Positions 35,506 to 44,474 of a stretch of DNA of 64,000 nt are shown one piece after another. The DNA is from Streptomyces tauricus. GTDB taxonomy: Bacteria > Actinomycetota > Actinomycetes > Streptomycetales > Streptomycetaceae. Below the pieces are notes generated by a model. The model made no database searches and was not told the origin of the DNA. It saw only the letters and a list, made by a program, of their open reading frames with translations. A program made the translations under genes and the position numbers. Each line of letters begins with the position of its first letter. Position 1 is the first letter of the stretch. The stretch lies in NCBI RefSeq assembly GCF_014650955.1, contig NZ_BMVY01000001.1:620001-684000 (forward strand). The letters run 5' to 3'.

Positions 35506-36243
35506 TCATGCCCCCAGACCCTCCGTCACGGGCAGACACTCGGCGAGCAGGTCGACGACGTCCCGCCAGGCGCGCTGCGCGTGCTGAGGGTGATAACCGA
35601 CCCCGGGAAGCACGACGTGGTCGACCGTGGGGTGATGGAAGGCATGCAAGGCGCCGCCGTAGACCACGAGGCGCCAGTCGACGCCCGCGGCCTGCATCTC
35701 AGCGGTGAACGCGTCCCGTTGAGCGGGCGGCATGATCGGGTCCTCCGACCCGACCCCGGCCCACACCGGGCACCGAATGCGCGCTGCCTCGCCCGGTCGG
35801 CCCGTGATCAGGGCGTTGACCGTCCCGATCGCGCGCAGGTTGACGCCGTCGCGCCCGAGTTCCAGCCCGACGGCGCCCCCGGTTCCGTAGCCGACGACGG
35901 CGATCCGGTCGGAGTCGGTCCGCGGTTCGGCGCGCAACACGTCGAGGGCCGCATGGCCGATGCCCCGCATCCGGTCGGGATCGGAGAGCAGGGGCATGCA
36001 ACGGGCCAGCATCTCCTCGGGGTCGCTCAAATAGCGCCCGCCGTGGAGGTCGAAGGCCAGTGCTATGTATCCCAGTTCGGCGAGAGCATCGGCCCGGCGG
36101 CGCTCGATGTCGCTGAGCCCCGTGCCCTCTGGTCCGATCAGCACCGCGGGCCGGCGGTCGACACCGGCCGGGAGCGCGAGGTGCCCGATCATCGTCAGAC
36201 CGTCGGCCGGGTACTCGACCGAACGCGTCGTAATCGTCGTCAT
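35506..36243 (-). CDS. Dienelactone-hydrolase-family protein lacking the usual nucleophile
   Basis: A 245-residue alpha/beta hydrolase of the DLH family. Conserved Glu39 (GPEGTGL), Asp168 (GSEDPI) and His200 (GALHAFHHP) are present. The nucleophile elbow reads VVGYGTGG, with Gly120 where DLH has Cys. A group of actinobacterial homologues appears to share this feature, so it may be an evolved non-hydrolytic or alternative-mechanism enzyme rather than a mutation. ATG 36243 is chosen; the upstream in-frame extension looks non-coding. Confidence 0.85.
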   Translation of the reverse strand: MTTITTRSVEYPADGLTMIGHLALPAGVDRRPAVLIGPEGTGLSDIERRRADALAELGYIALAFDLHGGRYLSDPEEMLARCMPLLSDPDRMRGIGHAALDVLRAEPRTDSDRIAVVGYGTGGAVGLELGRDGVNLRAIGTVNALITGRPGEAARIRCPVWAGVGSEDPIMPPAQRDAFTAEMQAAGVDWRLVVYGGALHAFHHPTVDHVVLPGVGYHPQHAQRAWRDVVDLLAECLPVTEGLGA

Positions 36244-36968
36244 GAGGCTGGACTGTAGTGATCGTCGAGCCCGATCCGGCCGCTGTTCTGCCGCAGGCAG
36301 AGCAGCGTGGGTATCACCTTGACATACGACTGACATACGACGAGGGCGCACAAGAACCGTCCCAGACCTCGTCCCCACGTCAGTGCCGTCCATGGCCCAC
36401 CTGATCAGCCGCTTGCGGGCGGTCTGGAACGAGCCGAGCTCTTCGGCACTCCGTAGTTGGCTCATTACCCGTCAGACGGCGCCCGTCAGACGTCGCGCCC
36501 CAGCAAGGAAAGAAGCGAACGGCAGGATCGGCGCTGAAGGTGCGCACCGCAGCAGCGATGATTCCCAGCTCAGCCATCCTGCCGGCGTCGGCGCGCGCGT
36601 AGGTCAGACCCGACCAAGTGTTTGACGAGATCCCGAACGGTCCACTCGGCGCACGGAGTTGAGTCGCCCCGTTGGTGGCCGTCGACCGCATGGACTCGTG
36701 AGCCGAAGCGGTCGATGGCATCGGGAATCAAGCGCAGGGATGGATTCGTCATGGCGGCACGGTACGTAATGATCTTCCGCCTTCCCCGAACGGAACGGAA
36801 CCGAACGAAAGCCGAGCGACGGCGTCGCGACCGGACCGTCTCTGCTCGCCGTCCGCGACGACCGACTCGACTTCGTAGCCGACCGCCTTGAGGCGGGCGG
36901 GTCAGCCGAGGGTCTTCACCTCCAGGCCGACCGAGCCGAGGGTGACGACCAGAGGCAGGAGGCCGAAC
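36244..36968. other. Gene-poor interval with one gene remnant
   Basis: Between the DLH-type and LysR genes the only coding signal is the TIGR03086-like remnant at 36570-36752. The rest shows no plausible ribosome-binding site with a protein-like reading frame on either strand. A stretch rich in CGAACGGAAC-like repeats lies near 36787-36810. Confidence 0.5.
36570..36752 (-). pseudogene. 5' remnant of a TIGR03086 / maleylpyruvate-isomerase-like gene
   Basis: The 60-residue frame reads MTNPSLRLIPDAIDRFGSRV, then STPCAEWTVRDLVKHLVGSD, which is the N-terminus of a mycothiol-dependent DinB-like (TIGR03086) protein of about 190 residues. After HLVGSD the reading turns into basic low-complexity sequence and stops. 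About two thirds of the gene is missing, so it is a decayed fragment. Confidence 0.6.
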
Positions 36969-37817
36969 TCAGAGACTGACCGCGGTCCGTACGAGGTCGG
37001 CGACGGCGCGGATACGACTGTGCGGGGGCCAGGCGATCACCGTGGTGACCGCCGGCGCGTCCACGATCGGCACGGCGACCACGTCGTCACCCAGTTGCGG
37101 GCGACAGGAATCCAGTACCGTCATCAACGTCCGACCGAGGGCGACGAGTTGCAGCAGTTGCGTATGACTCTGCGCCTCGGGGCCGGGCCCGGCCGCGTAG
37201 GTTCCGTCAGGTCCGGGCCAGCGGGGTGCCGGTAGATCCGGCACATCGGTCAGGTCGTCGAGGCGCAGGTCCTCGCTGGTGGTGAGTGTGTGCCCGGCCG
37301 GCAGGACCGCGATCTGCCCCTCGGTGAGGAGTTCTTCGGTGTCGAAACCCGCGGTGTCGTCGAAGGGCTGGTGGAGGATCGCCACGTCCGCCCGGCCGCT
37401 GCGCAGGAGCCGTACCTGTTCGCCGGGACCGCAGAGCATGACGTCGACGCGCACGGAACCTGGTTCGGCGGCGTAGGCGTGCAGCAGTTTCGCCAGTATT
37501 TGGCTGGAGGCGCCGGCTTTGGTGGCCAGGACGATGCTTGGCTCACCGGCCGCGGCGAGGGCGGCGCGTCGGGTGCGGTGCTCCGCGGCCTCCACCGCGT
37601 CCAGAGCCACGCGCCCTTCGTGCAGCAGGACGGTCCCGGCTTCAGTCAAGGTCACCGAACGGCTGGTGCGCTGAAGCAGCGCGGCGCCCAGTCGGCGTTC
37701 CAGCTGGCTGATGGCGCGCGACAGCGGCGGCTGGGCGATGCCCAGGCGCTGGGCCGCTCGGCCGAAGTGAAGCTCTTCGGCGACGGCGATGAAGTAGTGC
37801 AACTCCCGGGTCTCCAC
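36969..37817 (-). CDS. LysR-family transcriptional regulator
   Basis: A 282-residue LTTR with an N-terminal winged HTH (METRELHYFIAVAEELHFGR, AAQRLGIAQPPLSRAISQLE) and a C-terminal periplasmic-binding-like effector domain (residues about 95-280). It is divergent from a decayed SDR gene; an inverted repeat suited to LTTR binding lies between them. Likely targets are the SDR remnant and the downstream reductase and hydrolase genes. Confidence 0.93.
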   Translation of the reverse strand: METRELHYFIAVAEELHFGRAAQRLGIAQPPLSRAISQLERRLGAALLQRTSRSVTLTEAGTVLLHEGRVALDAVEAAEHRTRRAALAAAGEPSIVLATKAGASSQILAKLLHAYAAEPGSVRVDVMLCGPGEQVRLLRSGRADVAILHQPFDDTAGFDTEELLTEGQIAVLPAGHTLTTSEDLRLDDLTDVPDLPAPRWPGPDGTYAAGPGPEAQSHTQLLQLVALGRTLMTVLDSCRPQLGDDVVAVPIVDAPAVTTVIAWPPHSRIRAVADLVRTAVSL

Positions 37818-37848
37818 CCGATCAGGCTACTCGCGAATCGTTCTTCAT

Positions 37849-37867
37849 CGATACTTCTACGGTATCG
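37849..37867. promoter_or_regulatory. LysR-type operator candidate
   Basis: CGATAC and GTATCG are perfect inverted arms 7 bp apart, in the 106-bp gap between the divergent LysR gene and the SDR remnant, giving the T-N11-A pattern typical of LysR boxes. Confidence 0.55.
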
Positions 37868-37923
37868 CTCAAGACCCAGGCGGTGTTGGACGCCGCATCC
37901 GGTCCGGCCGCAGCATTCCTGAC

Positions 37924-38077
37924 ATGACCGCAAGCAAAACCGCTCTGGTGACCGGGGCGAACAAGGGCATCGGCTACGAGATCGCGGCCGGACTGGGCAC
38001 GCTGGGCTACAGCGTCGGAGTCGGTGCCCGCGACCGGACGCGACTTCTTCGAGGCCGCGGGCGTCATCCCTTGGTGA
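37924..38077 (+). pseudogene. Short-chain dehydrogenase gene with most of its interior deleted
   Basis: The start reads TASKTALVTGANKGIGYEIA, a classic SDR N-terminus with the TGxxxGIG cofactor motif. After about 37 residues the frame jumps, and a second frame gives FFEAAGVIPW followed by TGA at 38075, the typical C-terminus of the same SDR group. Start and stop are 151 bp apart, so they are out of frame. Roughly 600 bp of the original gene is missing, leaving two ends joined. This looks like an internal deletion. Confidence 0.85.
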
Positions 38078-38130
38078 GATGCCAGTGACGCCACTGAAGA
38101 ACCGGACAACCACCCCACAGGAAGAAGTTC

Positions 38131-38730
38131 ATGAACATCGCAGTCCTCGGCACCGGCAAGGTCGGCACGGCACTCGGCACCCGGCTGTCCTCCGCCGGTC
38201 ATCAGGTCGTCTACGGATCGCGCACGCGTGCCGGTGAGAAAGGGATGTTCACCCACCGTGAAGCCGTTGCCTCCGCCGACGTGATAGTCACCGCGCTGCC
38301 TGGCACCGAAGTCGTCACCACTCTGGAGGAGATCGGGGAAGACGTCCTCGGCGAGAAGGTGGTGCTGGACCCGTCGGCCGCGTTCACGCCGCAGATGACG
38401 ATGGCCTATCCCGGCGACAGCGTGGCCCAGCAGGTGCAGAAGCGGTTCCCGCGGACGCGGGTGGTGAAGACGCTCAACACGATGAACTTCACCATCATGG
38501 TCGACCCGCTTGCCTCCCTCCCGCAGGCGACCGCCTTCGTCAGCGGCGACGACGCCGCGGCCAAGACCGTCGTCACCGACCTGCTGGCTGACCTGGGATG
38601 GCCCCGCGATTCCATCCTCGACCTGGGCGGCGTCGAGACCGCTCTGGCCACCGAGCACGCCGCACCGTTGTTCTTCGCGACCGCCCGGTCCCTGGGCACC
38701 GCGAATTTCAACCTCTCCATCTCCCGGTGA
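38131..38730 (+). CDS. NAD(P)-binding protein, F420H2:NADP oxidoreductase-like
   Basis: A 199-residue Rossmann protein: MNIAVLGTGKVGTALGTRLS with GxGxxG, then HQVVYGSRTR, DVIVTALPGTEVV and a C-terminal DLLADLGWPRDSILDLGG. This matches the NADPH-dependent F420 reductase-like group of small dinucleotide-binding proteins. It follows the SDR remnant and precedes a hydrolase gene on the same strand, so the three may have been one LysR-controlled operon. Confidence 0.88.
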   Translation: MNIAVLGTGKVGTALGTRLSSAGHQVVYGSRTRAGEKGMFTHREAVASADVIVTALPGTEVVTTLEEIGEDVLGEKVVLDPSAAFTPQMTMAYPGDSVAQQVQKRFPRTRVVKTLNTMNFTIMVDPLASLPQATAFVSGDDAAAKTVVTDLLADLGWPRDSILDLGGVETALATEHAAPLFFATARSLGTANFNLSISR

Positions 38731-38866
38731 CGACCGAATGCCCCGGAACTCGGGTGCCCGACGCCCCGGCCCGCCCATTCGCGCGTACCGCTGAATAGCC
38801 ACGTACCCACGCATCTACGTACTCGCGAGAACACGTCCACTTTCAGAACCAGTCAGGACCATCATC

Positions 38867-39832
38867 ATGAGCACTCCGTTCACCGAAACCGCCGGCCTGC
38901 CCGTCAACGCCGCCCAGCCCGTCGTCACGTACAGCCCGGTGACGTTCAACGTCCCGGGCCGTCCGGCTCCGTTGGAGATCAAAGTCTCCGCACCGGTCGG
39001 TGGGGAGAACCTGCCCGTCATCCTGTTCTCCCACGGCCATGGCGCATCGAACTTCCTCGCCTCTCTCAACGGCTACGGTCCACTTGCCAACTTCTGGGCC
39101 GCGCACGGATTCATCGTCCTGCAGCCCAGTCACCTGGACTTCCCCGGCCTGGGGTTGCGCGATGACGTGTCGGCCGGCGCCCCGCTGTTCTGGCGTGCGC
39201 GGGTGGAGGACATGCACTTCATCCTCGACCACCTTGAGGACATCGAATCGACCGTGCCGGGACTGGGCGGCCGGATGGACCGGACGAAGATCGCAGCGGT
39301 GGGGCATTCGATGGGAGGTCACACCGTCGGGATGCTCTCCGGCATGACCGTGACCGACCCTCGCGACGGCACCGTCTTCGACCTGCGCGATGAGCGGATC
39401 ACGGCCAGTGTCGTCATGGCAGGCCCGGGTGCGGGTGAGGATCTCGCGGCGCCGGCCTCGGAACGCTTCCCCGAACTGGGCGGGACGACTTTTTCGCAGA
39501 TGACCGAGCAGGCTCTCGTGGTCGTCGGTGAGAATGACTACAACCCGGTGTTCAGCGAGCGCAAGACCTGGCGCGCGGACGCCTACTGGCGGAGTCCGGG
39601 CCAGAACAAGACGCTGCTCACCCTGTTCGAAGCCGAGCACATACTCGGCGGCGTCTCGGGATACGACGCAGCCGAAACCACCGACGAGAACCCCGAACGC
39701 GTAGCCGCGCTGCGGGCACTCATCTGGGCCTACCTCCGCAGTGCGTTTGACCCGAGCGACCCCGCCTGGACCGATGCATGCGCGGCCCTGGCCGCCCAGC
39801 CCACGCCATGGGGTCGCGTCGAAGTGAGGTAG
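38867..39832 (+). CDS. Alpha/beta hydrolase (PAF-acetylhydrolase/chlorophyllase-like)
   Basis: A 321-residue alpha/beta hydrolase without a signal peptide. The oxyanion region ILFSHGHGASN is followed by KIAAVGHSMGGHTVGML with nucleophile Ser148. A late ENDYNPV acid and AEHILGGVSGYDAAET His complete the triad. The domain layout resembles the dienelactone/PAF-acetylhydrolase-like enzymes of actinobacteria. It lies 136 bp after the F420-like reductase gene. Substrate unknown. Confidence 0.88.
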   Translation: MSTPFTETAGLPVNAAQPVVTYSPVTFNVPGRPAPLEIKVSAPVGGENLPVILFSHGHGASNFLASLNGYGPLANFWAAHGFIVLQPSHLDFPGLGLRDDVSAGAPLFWRARVEDMHFILDHLEDIESTVPGLGGRMDRTKIAAVGHSMGGHTVGMLSGMTVTDPRDGTVFDLRDERITASVVMAGPGAGEDLAAPASERFPELGGTTFSQMTEQALVVVGENDYNPVFSERKTWRADAYWRSPGQNKTLLTLFEAEHILGGVSGYDAAETTDENPERVAALRALIWAYLRSAFDPSDPAWTDACAALAAQPTPWGRVEVR

Positions 39833-39955
39833 CCACGGTGAACTGAGTCCGGAAGGGGAAGGGAAGGGGGAAGGGGAGACCGGATCGTCGGTGTACTCGC
39901 GGAAAGCGGCCCTGGCAGCATGTCCGTCGCTGAGGTACCCGGGGCGTGTGGTCCG

Positions 39956-41974
39956 CTACGGGTTCAGCCGCACCGCCAGCGAGTACAACCGGGTGATCTG
40001 GTCGCCGCTGCCGTTGTCGTCGGAGATCAGGTAGAGGGGGCGCCAGCCCTTGTAGCGGCCGGTGCTCCATTCCTTGCCCAGAGCCATGCCTTCGACGTTG
40101 TCCATCAGAGGGTTGCTGTGGTTCGAAGCGGGTGTGGCGACTGCCCCGGGGCCGCCGGCGGGACAGGCGGCCAGGTCGAGAACGGGGGTCTCGTCGGCGA
40201 AGACGTCCGCGGGGAGTCCGTAGAGGGAGTCCTCAGCGGTCACGTCGCGGGCCTGATCGAGGGACAGTTGGACGACACGCGCGGCTGTGCCGAGGCCCGC
40301 GGTGTAGGCGCGTTCCAAGGCGAGAAGTCCGTTGCTGTTGTTGAGGGCCACAAGCTCCACCAGGTGCATTCCGTCGCTGGCGAGATAGGCGTACTGCTTG
40401 TCCGGGGTGTAGGCGCCACCCGGCTCGCCGGTGTAGCGCTGGATACGGATCAGGGCCCGCCCGCGCTGGTCACCGTCCTTGGCCAGGGCTGCTTCCCAGC
40501 CCGCGTAGAGATGCCGTCCGTCCGGCGAGAGGGTGAGGGACTCGATGCTGCGGCCGGTCTGTGCGCTGCCCTGAGGCCAGAACCGCAGGTCTTCGGGGAT
40601 GGGGAAGTCAGCCCCGAGCTGTTTGCCGGTGGCGATGTCGAAGCGGCGGATGGCCGGTCCGGTCTCGGAGCCGACCAGTACCGTCCGGCCGCCCTCTTCG
40701 AGTGCCATGCCCTCACCGTCGTACCACTGGGGAAACTTCTTGCCCGTGGCGCGGCGCAGCGTGTGCGCGGTGTCGGCGGTGGGGTTCAGGTCGAAGGGGC
40801 TGCCGAGGGTGAGAGGAAAGAGCAGGCCGGGGGAGTTGTCGGCGAGCGCCAGAGCTTCGACACCGGCTGGTCTCTCGGAGACGAGGGCGAGCGCGGAGAG
40901 CCCTTCGACGGCTTCGTAGTCGACGTTCTTCTTGTTCAGCGCGTCGGAGTGGTCCAGGAGGACCGCACGGGGCGCGTCCGCGTCAGCCAGATGTCCACCG
41001 CAACTGCCGGTCGCGGACGCGGGATGGTTTCTCTGCCACCAGTCGGCGGCGGCAGGTGCGCCGAGGCCGAGGGCGAGGCCGGCCGCTCCGGCGGTCAGCG
41101 ACCACAGGAGGGTGCGGAGCCGGCTCCGCCGCGGCAGCTCGGTGACGAGGTCGGGCGCTGGAGCCAGAGGCGGCAGCACGGCGACGTTGCGGACGAAGTC
41201 CAGCCTGCCGACCCCGTTACGGTCCTCGTCCTGAGGCTCCTGCGGCATTTCGGGCCGCATCGCCGTGATCCGCGCCTTGACCGTCTGAAAGATCGCGTGC
41301 AGTCCGAGCTTCGGGGGACCGTCCGGCAGCCCGTGTCGCAGGACGTCCACCAACGCACCGGTGAAGACCGTGCAGCGTTTGGGATCGGGGGCGTGGGAGG
41401 GCCGGTCGCGCGGTGCGGAGGTCATGACGTAGGAGCCTTCGACTCCGCGCAGCGTCTCCACCGCCACTTGACCGCCCTGCCGTCCGCTGTCGACGCTGGT
41501 CATCTCGGTGAGCACTTGACCGCTGAAGCAGCAGTCGAGGATCAGGACGCGGCGCAGCGCGGGGCCCGTGTCACGGATGGCGCGCCGTACGTCGCCGGCC
41601 CGTACGCAGGTGTCCGGCTGGTCTTCCACCGACCCGGGCAACGTGAGCAGGAGTTGCTGCTCGTGGCGGTCGATGAGGCCGTGGCCCGCGTAGTAGACGA
41701 TCAGCGTGTCCTCGGCAAGGAGCCCGGCCTCGCGGATGGGGCCGGCCAGGTCGGCCGGCGCGGACGGATTGGCCACCGTGAAGATCCGGTCCTCGGGGAT
41801 TCCCCAGATTTCCTCGTTGGTGAGCGCGGCTCGTAGTTCGACGAGGTTGTGGCGGACGCTGCGCAGTGAGTCGAGCAGCGTGTAGTCGTCCACACCGATC
41901 AGCACGCAGGCCGAACGGCTGGGGTCGATGCCCTCGGCTGAGATGGGCTCCGTGATGGTGCTGAATGCGGTCAC
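39956..41974 (-). CDS. EACC1-associated caspase fused to a membrane-anchored phytase-like esterase domain
   Basis: The 672-residue protein has an N-terminal caspase/C14 domain (about 20-230): SACVLIGVDDYTLLDSLRSV, catalytic His98 in YYAGHG, catalytic Cys149 in LILDCCFSG. A single transmembrane helix lies at about 288-309, and a C-terminal beta-propeller-like domain (about 365-665) resembles the esterase-like phytase family (YDGEGMALEEGGRTVL, SIESLTLSPDGRHLYAGWEA, NVEGMALGKEW). The caspase should face the cytoplasm and the propeller the outside. GTG 41974 overlaps the stop of the EACC1 gene by 4 bp (GTGA). The predicted role is a cell-suicide or conflict effector; this is inferred from the family. 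Confidence 0.9.
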   Translation of the reverse strand: MTAFSTITEPISAEGIDPSRSACVLIGVDDYTLLDSLRSVRHNLVELRAALTNEEIWGIPEDRIFTVANPSAPADLAGPIREAGLLAEDTLIVYYAGHGLIDRHEQQLLLTLPGSVEDQPDTCVRAGDVRRAIRDTGPALRRVLILDCCFSGQVLTEMTSVDSGRQGGQVAVETLRGVEGSYVMTSAPRDRPSHAPDPKRCTVFTGALVDVLRHGLPDGPPKLGLHAIFQTVKARITAMRPEMPQEPQDEDRNGVGRLDFVRNVAVLPPLAPAPDLVTELPRRSRLRTLLWSLTAGAAGLALGLGAPAAADWWQRNHPASATGSCGGHLADADAPRAVLLDHSDALNKKNVDYEAVEGLSALALVSERPAGVEALALADNSPGLLFPLTLGSPFDLNPTADTAHTLRRATGKKFPQWYDGEGMALEEGGRTVLVGSETGPAIRRFDIATGKQLGADFPIPEDLRFWPQGSAQTGRSIESLTLSPDGRHLYAGWEAALAKDGDQRGRALIRIQRYTGEPGGAYTPDKQYAYLASDGMHLVELVALNNSNGLLALERAYTAGLGTAARVVQLSLDQARDVTAEDSLYGLPADVFADETPVLDLAACPAGGPGAVATPASNHSNPLMDNVEGMALGKEWSTGRYKGWRPLYLISDDNGSGDQITRLYSLAVRLNP

Positions 41975-42372
41975 GTTCCGGGCTCGCCGGAGCTGCCGTT
42001 GCCCGGGGACGCGTCCCGGAGCCTGCGCAGCAGCGCCTCGGTCTCCGTAGGGTCCGCGCCGACGACCTGGATGGTGACGGAGGGTGCGGCCGACCTGCGG
42101 CTTTGCCGCCAAGCGAGGTAGGACAGAGGCAGTTGCAGTACACCTACCGCCGTAGAGATCACTGCCAGAACAGAGTCGAGTTCCGGGCCCATGCGTCCGG
42201 GCCTGTCGGTGACGGTCCGCTCCACTTGTACGAGACCGCGCAGCGACCGGTCGTCCGTGAACCAGCCCAGCAGCGACCGCAGTACTTCCTGCTGATCCCG
42301 CCCCTCCGCCCTGAACCTGATTTCTAACCGCTTCTCCGCCGATCCCACCCCAGGAACCTCTGCCTCACGCAC
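41971..42372 (-). CDS. Effector-associated constant component EACC1
   Basis: A small protein (about 133 residues from GTG 42372; a GTG at 42351 is also possible). It has LRSLLGWFTDDRSLRG and VQVER strands, a hydrophobic helix region MGPELDSVLAVISTAVGVLQ, a basic RQSRR, and a C-terminal strand-helix VTIQVVGADPTETEALLRRL. This is the layout of EACC1, the small constant partner found with variable effectors in predicted NTP-dependent conflict systems of actinobacteria. Its stop overlaps the caspase start (GTGA), so the two are strictly coupled. The hydrophobic helix suggests membrane association. Confidence 0.8.
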   Translation of the reverse strand: MREAEVPGVGSAEKRLEIRFRAEGRDQQEVLRSLLGWFTDDRSLRGLVQVERTVTDRPGRMGPELDSVLAVISTAVGVLQLPLSYLAWRQSRRSAAPSVTIQVVGADPTETEALLRRLRDASPGNGSSGEPGT

Positions 42373-42629
42373 ACCATCAGACTGGCACAATCCGCCGATT
42401 CGTTGGGGTGGTTCGACGAACTCCGGCAGCACTATCTACCCGGTGCTGACACGGTTCCCGACAGTCGTGACCACCCCGGCGATCGACGGATGGACGTTGG
42501 TCATCGGAGCGTGGTGCGGACTGCCCTACTGGCCGCATGACGGGCGGCTGGCCCACATGTATCCCCCTGTCCGTGAGGTGGGAGGAATATCGATGGCATC
42601 CTGAGCCTCCCGGCTGACAGGCTGTCACC

Positions 42630-43481
42630 ATGACTGTCCAGTCCAACGGCGCATCCGGCCCCGCCTGGCTGGGCCGGCCGATCGACGCTCGCCCGCTGTT
42701 CGGGCCGGAGCTGGCGTCGCTCCTCGACCTGCTGCGTGGCTTGCGGCGCGATGAGTGGAGCAGGACCGCGGTCCCGGGCTGGACCGTGCGTGGTCTTGCC
42801 GTGCACATCCTCGGCGACTGCCACGGCCGTCTCGGCTGGAGGGCAGGGAGCCAGCAGGGTGCCGCGGTTTCCGGGGAGACGCTGGAAGCCTTCATCCACC
42901 GGGCCAACCAGGAATGGATCGACCTCCACGCCGATCGCAGCCCCGCCGAGATCATCGAGGCCCTGGAACGGGCCGGGGCCCTCGTCGCCCGGCGATTCGA
43001 GGGTGCCGACCTCGACGCGACGGGTCTGGGAGTGTCCTGGGCGGGGATCGACCCGGCACCCATGTGGCTCGACGTGGCCCGGGAGTTCACCGAGTACTGG
43101 ACCCACCGCCAGCAGATCCGTCACGCCACCGGACGGGAAACCGATCCGGAACCGAACGCTCTGTCCACGGTCCTGGACACCTTCATGAGGGCCTTGCCCC
43201 ACACTCTGCGTGGCACACCCGCGCCCTCCGGGACGCAACTGCAGGTGCTCATCGATGAGTTGGCCGTCGGCACCTGGACCGTGACCGCCACGGCGGACCG
43301 CTGGTCACTGGCAGAGGCGCCCGGCGGCCGGTCGACCGCGTCGGTGCGGCTGGACCCGGAGACGGCCTGGCGACTCTGCACCCGCGGCATCGATCCTGGC
43401 ACTGCCCTCGCCCGGGCCCGCGTCAGCGGAGACCGCCGGATCGCCGAAGCCGCCTGCCAGATCGTGTCCATCGTCCACTGA
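42630..43481 (+). CDS. Maleylpyruvate isomerase family mycothiol-dependent (DinB-like) enzyme
   Basis: A 283-residue protein with the N-terminal DinB-like four-helix domain: LRRDEWSRTAVPGWTVRGLA, VHILGDCHGRLG (metal-ligand His), and EYWTHRQQIRHATG with the second His pair. A C-terminal SCP2-like segment follows (DRWSLAEAPGGRSTASVRLD, WRLCTRGIDP). These proteins use mycothiol as cofactor in isomerase or transferase reactions. It is divergent from the EACC1 gene and stands alone. Substrate unknown. Confidence 0.88.
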   Translation: MTVQSNGASGPAWLGRPIDARPLFGPELASLLDLLRGLRRDEWSRTAVPGWTVRGLAVHILGDCHGRLGWRAGSQQGAAVSGETLEAFIHRANQEWIDLHADRSPAEIIEALERAGALVARRFEGADLDATGLGVSWAGIDPAPMWLDVAREFTEYWTHRQQIRHATGRETDPEPNALSTVLDTFMRALPHTLRGTPAPSGTQLQVLIDELAVGTWTVTATADRWSLAEAPGGRSTASVRLDPETAWRLCTRGIDPGTALARARVSGDRRIAEAACQIVSIVH

Positions 43482-43940
43482 TGGATGCCGCGTATCGAGG
43501 TCCACCGCCTCGGTGTGCCGGCAACCTCCTTGACGGCATGCATACCTCACACCTGGCTGGCAGCCAATCCGTACAAGGGCGTGGATGCCGTCTTTCGGCC
43601 TGGCGTCGGGGCAGTCGCGGGCTCCCGGAACGGGTCCGGTCGCAGTGCGTGCACGCGCCGGGAACATCTGGCGGTGCGTGCTGGTTACAGCAGGTGTGGT
43701 TATGGAGGGGACAGTGTCCCCGGGCCTCACCTATAGCCCATGAGGACGATCGTTCGGCTGAAGCCTCATGGAGCCTTTCGCCGCGTAGGCGACCGCCCTC
43801 CACAACCACGCTTTCGTGGCAGCCGCTGCCGGGACTTCCCTCCCGGCAGCGGCTGTTCGCGTTCTGCGCAGTCGCGATCCGGAAGGTACATACACGTAAG
43901 GCTCAGCCGGCCGGGGGTTCGCCCGTGGGAGAAGGTGCCG
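43482..43940. other. Intergenic region with a strong hairpin
   Basis: No convincing gene. A 14-bp perfect stem AGCCGCTGCCGGGA / TCCCGGCAGCGGCT with a 6-nt loop lies at 43821-43854 between convergent genes and is probably a bidirectional terminator. The 250 bp before it have unusual T-rich patches for this genome and may include a promoter or small RNA; I see no known family. Confidence 0.55.
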
Positions 43941-44309
43941 TCAGGATTCCTTGCCCACCGGTACGGGGCCGGCAGAGGCTCCGGTTCCGGCGGGTGACTC
44001 GGTCAGGATGGCGTACTGACCGGCGAGGAGTTCGGTGAGGATGCGGCGTGCGGCCTTCAGGAGGTCGGCGATGTCGCCGCCGGCGAGGGCGTAGATGACG
44101 GTGGAGCCCTGGCGGGTGGAGACGATGATGCCCGCCCGGCGTAGCACTCCCAGTTGCTGGGACAGACTCGACGGTTCGATCTCGATGTCGGCGAGGAGGT
44201 CCCGCACTGCGAGAGGGCCGTGTTGGAGCAGTTCGAGCACTCTGATGCGTACGGGATGGCCCAGCATGCGGAAGAACTCGGCTTTGGCCTGGTAGAGGGG
44301 CACTTGCAT
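43941..44309 (-). CDS. ArsR-family winged-helix regulator
   Basis: A 122-residue protein with an ArsR HTH: MQVPLYQAKAEFFRMLGHPV, RIRVLELLQHGPLAVRDLLA, SSLSQQLGVLRRAGIIVSTR, and the wing VIYALAGGD. No metal-binding Cys motif (CVC) is present, so it probably does not sense metal directly. ATG 44309 is chosen because the upstream in-frame extension has no protein-like character. A roadblock gene on the same strand lies 166 bp upstream. Target unknown. Confidence 0.88.
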   Translation of the reverse strand: MQVPLYQAKAEFFRMLGHPVRIRVLELLQHGPLAVRDLLADIEIEPSSLSQQLGVLRRAGIIVSTRQGSTVIYALAGGDIADLLKAARRILTELLAGQYAILTESPAGTGASAGPVPVGKES

Positions 44310-44474
44310 AGCCGTTAGCTCCCTGCGCGTGGGCGATGAGGCCGGGCGGGACTCGGTGCTCCCGTCTGGGTGAGCAGTCTGTCGCACCTCGTCCCGCCGG
44401 GATCTACGGAATGGATATGTGTGGATGTCGAGAGTTGTAAATTTCTTCACATCGAGGGCATGCGAAAACGAGGG

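Noticed and set aside
39920..41836. 638-codon plus-strand frame opposite the caspase gene
   Set aside because: It is the mirror of a gene with caspase His/Cys motifs and a membrane helix; no domain is recognisable.
43485..43736. 83-codon frame in the intergenic region after the isomerase-like gene
   Set aside because: Composition is mixed, the start has no ribosome-binding site and no homology is recognisable.
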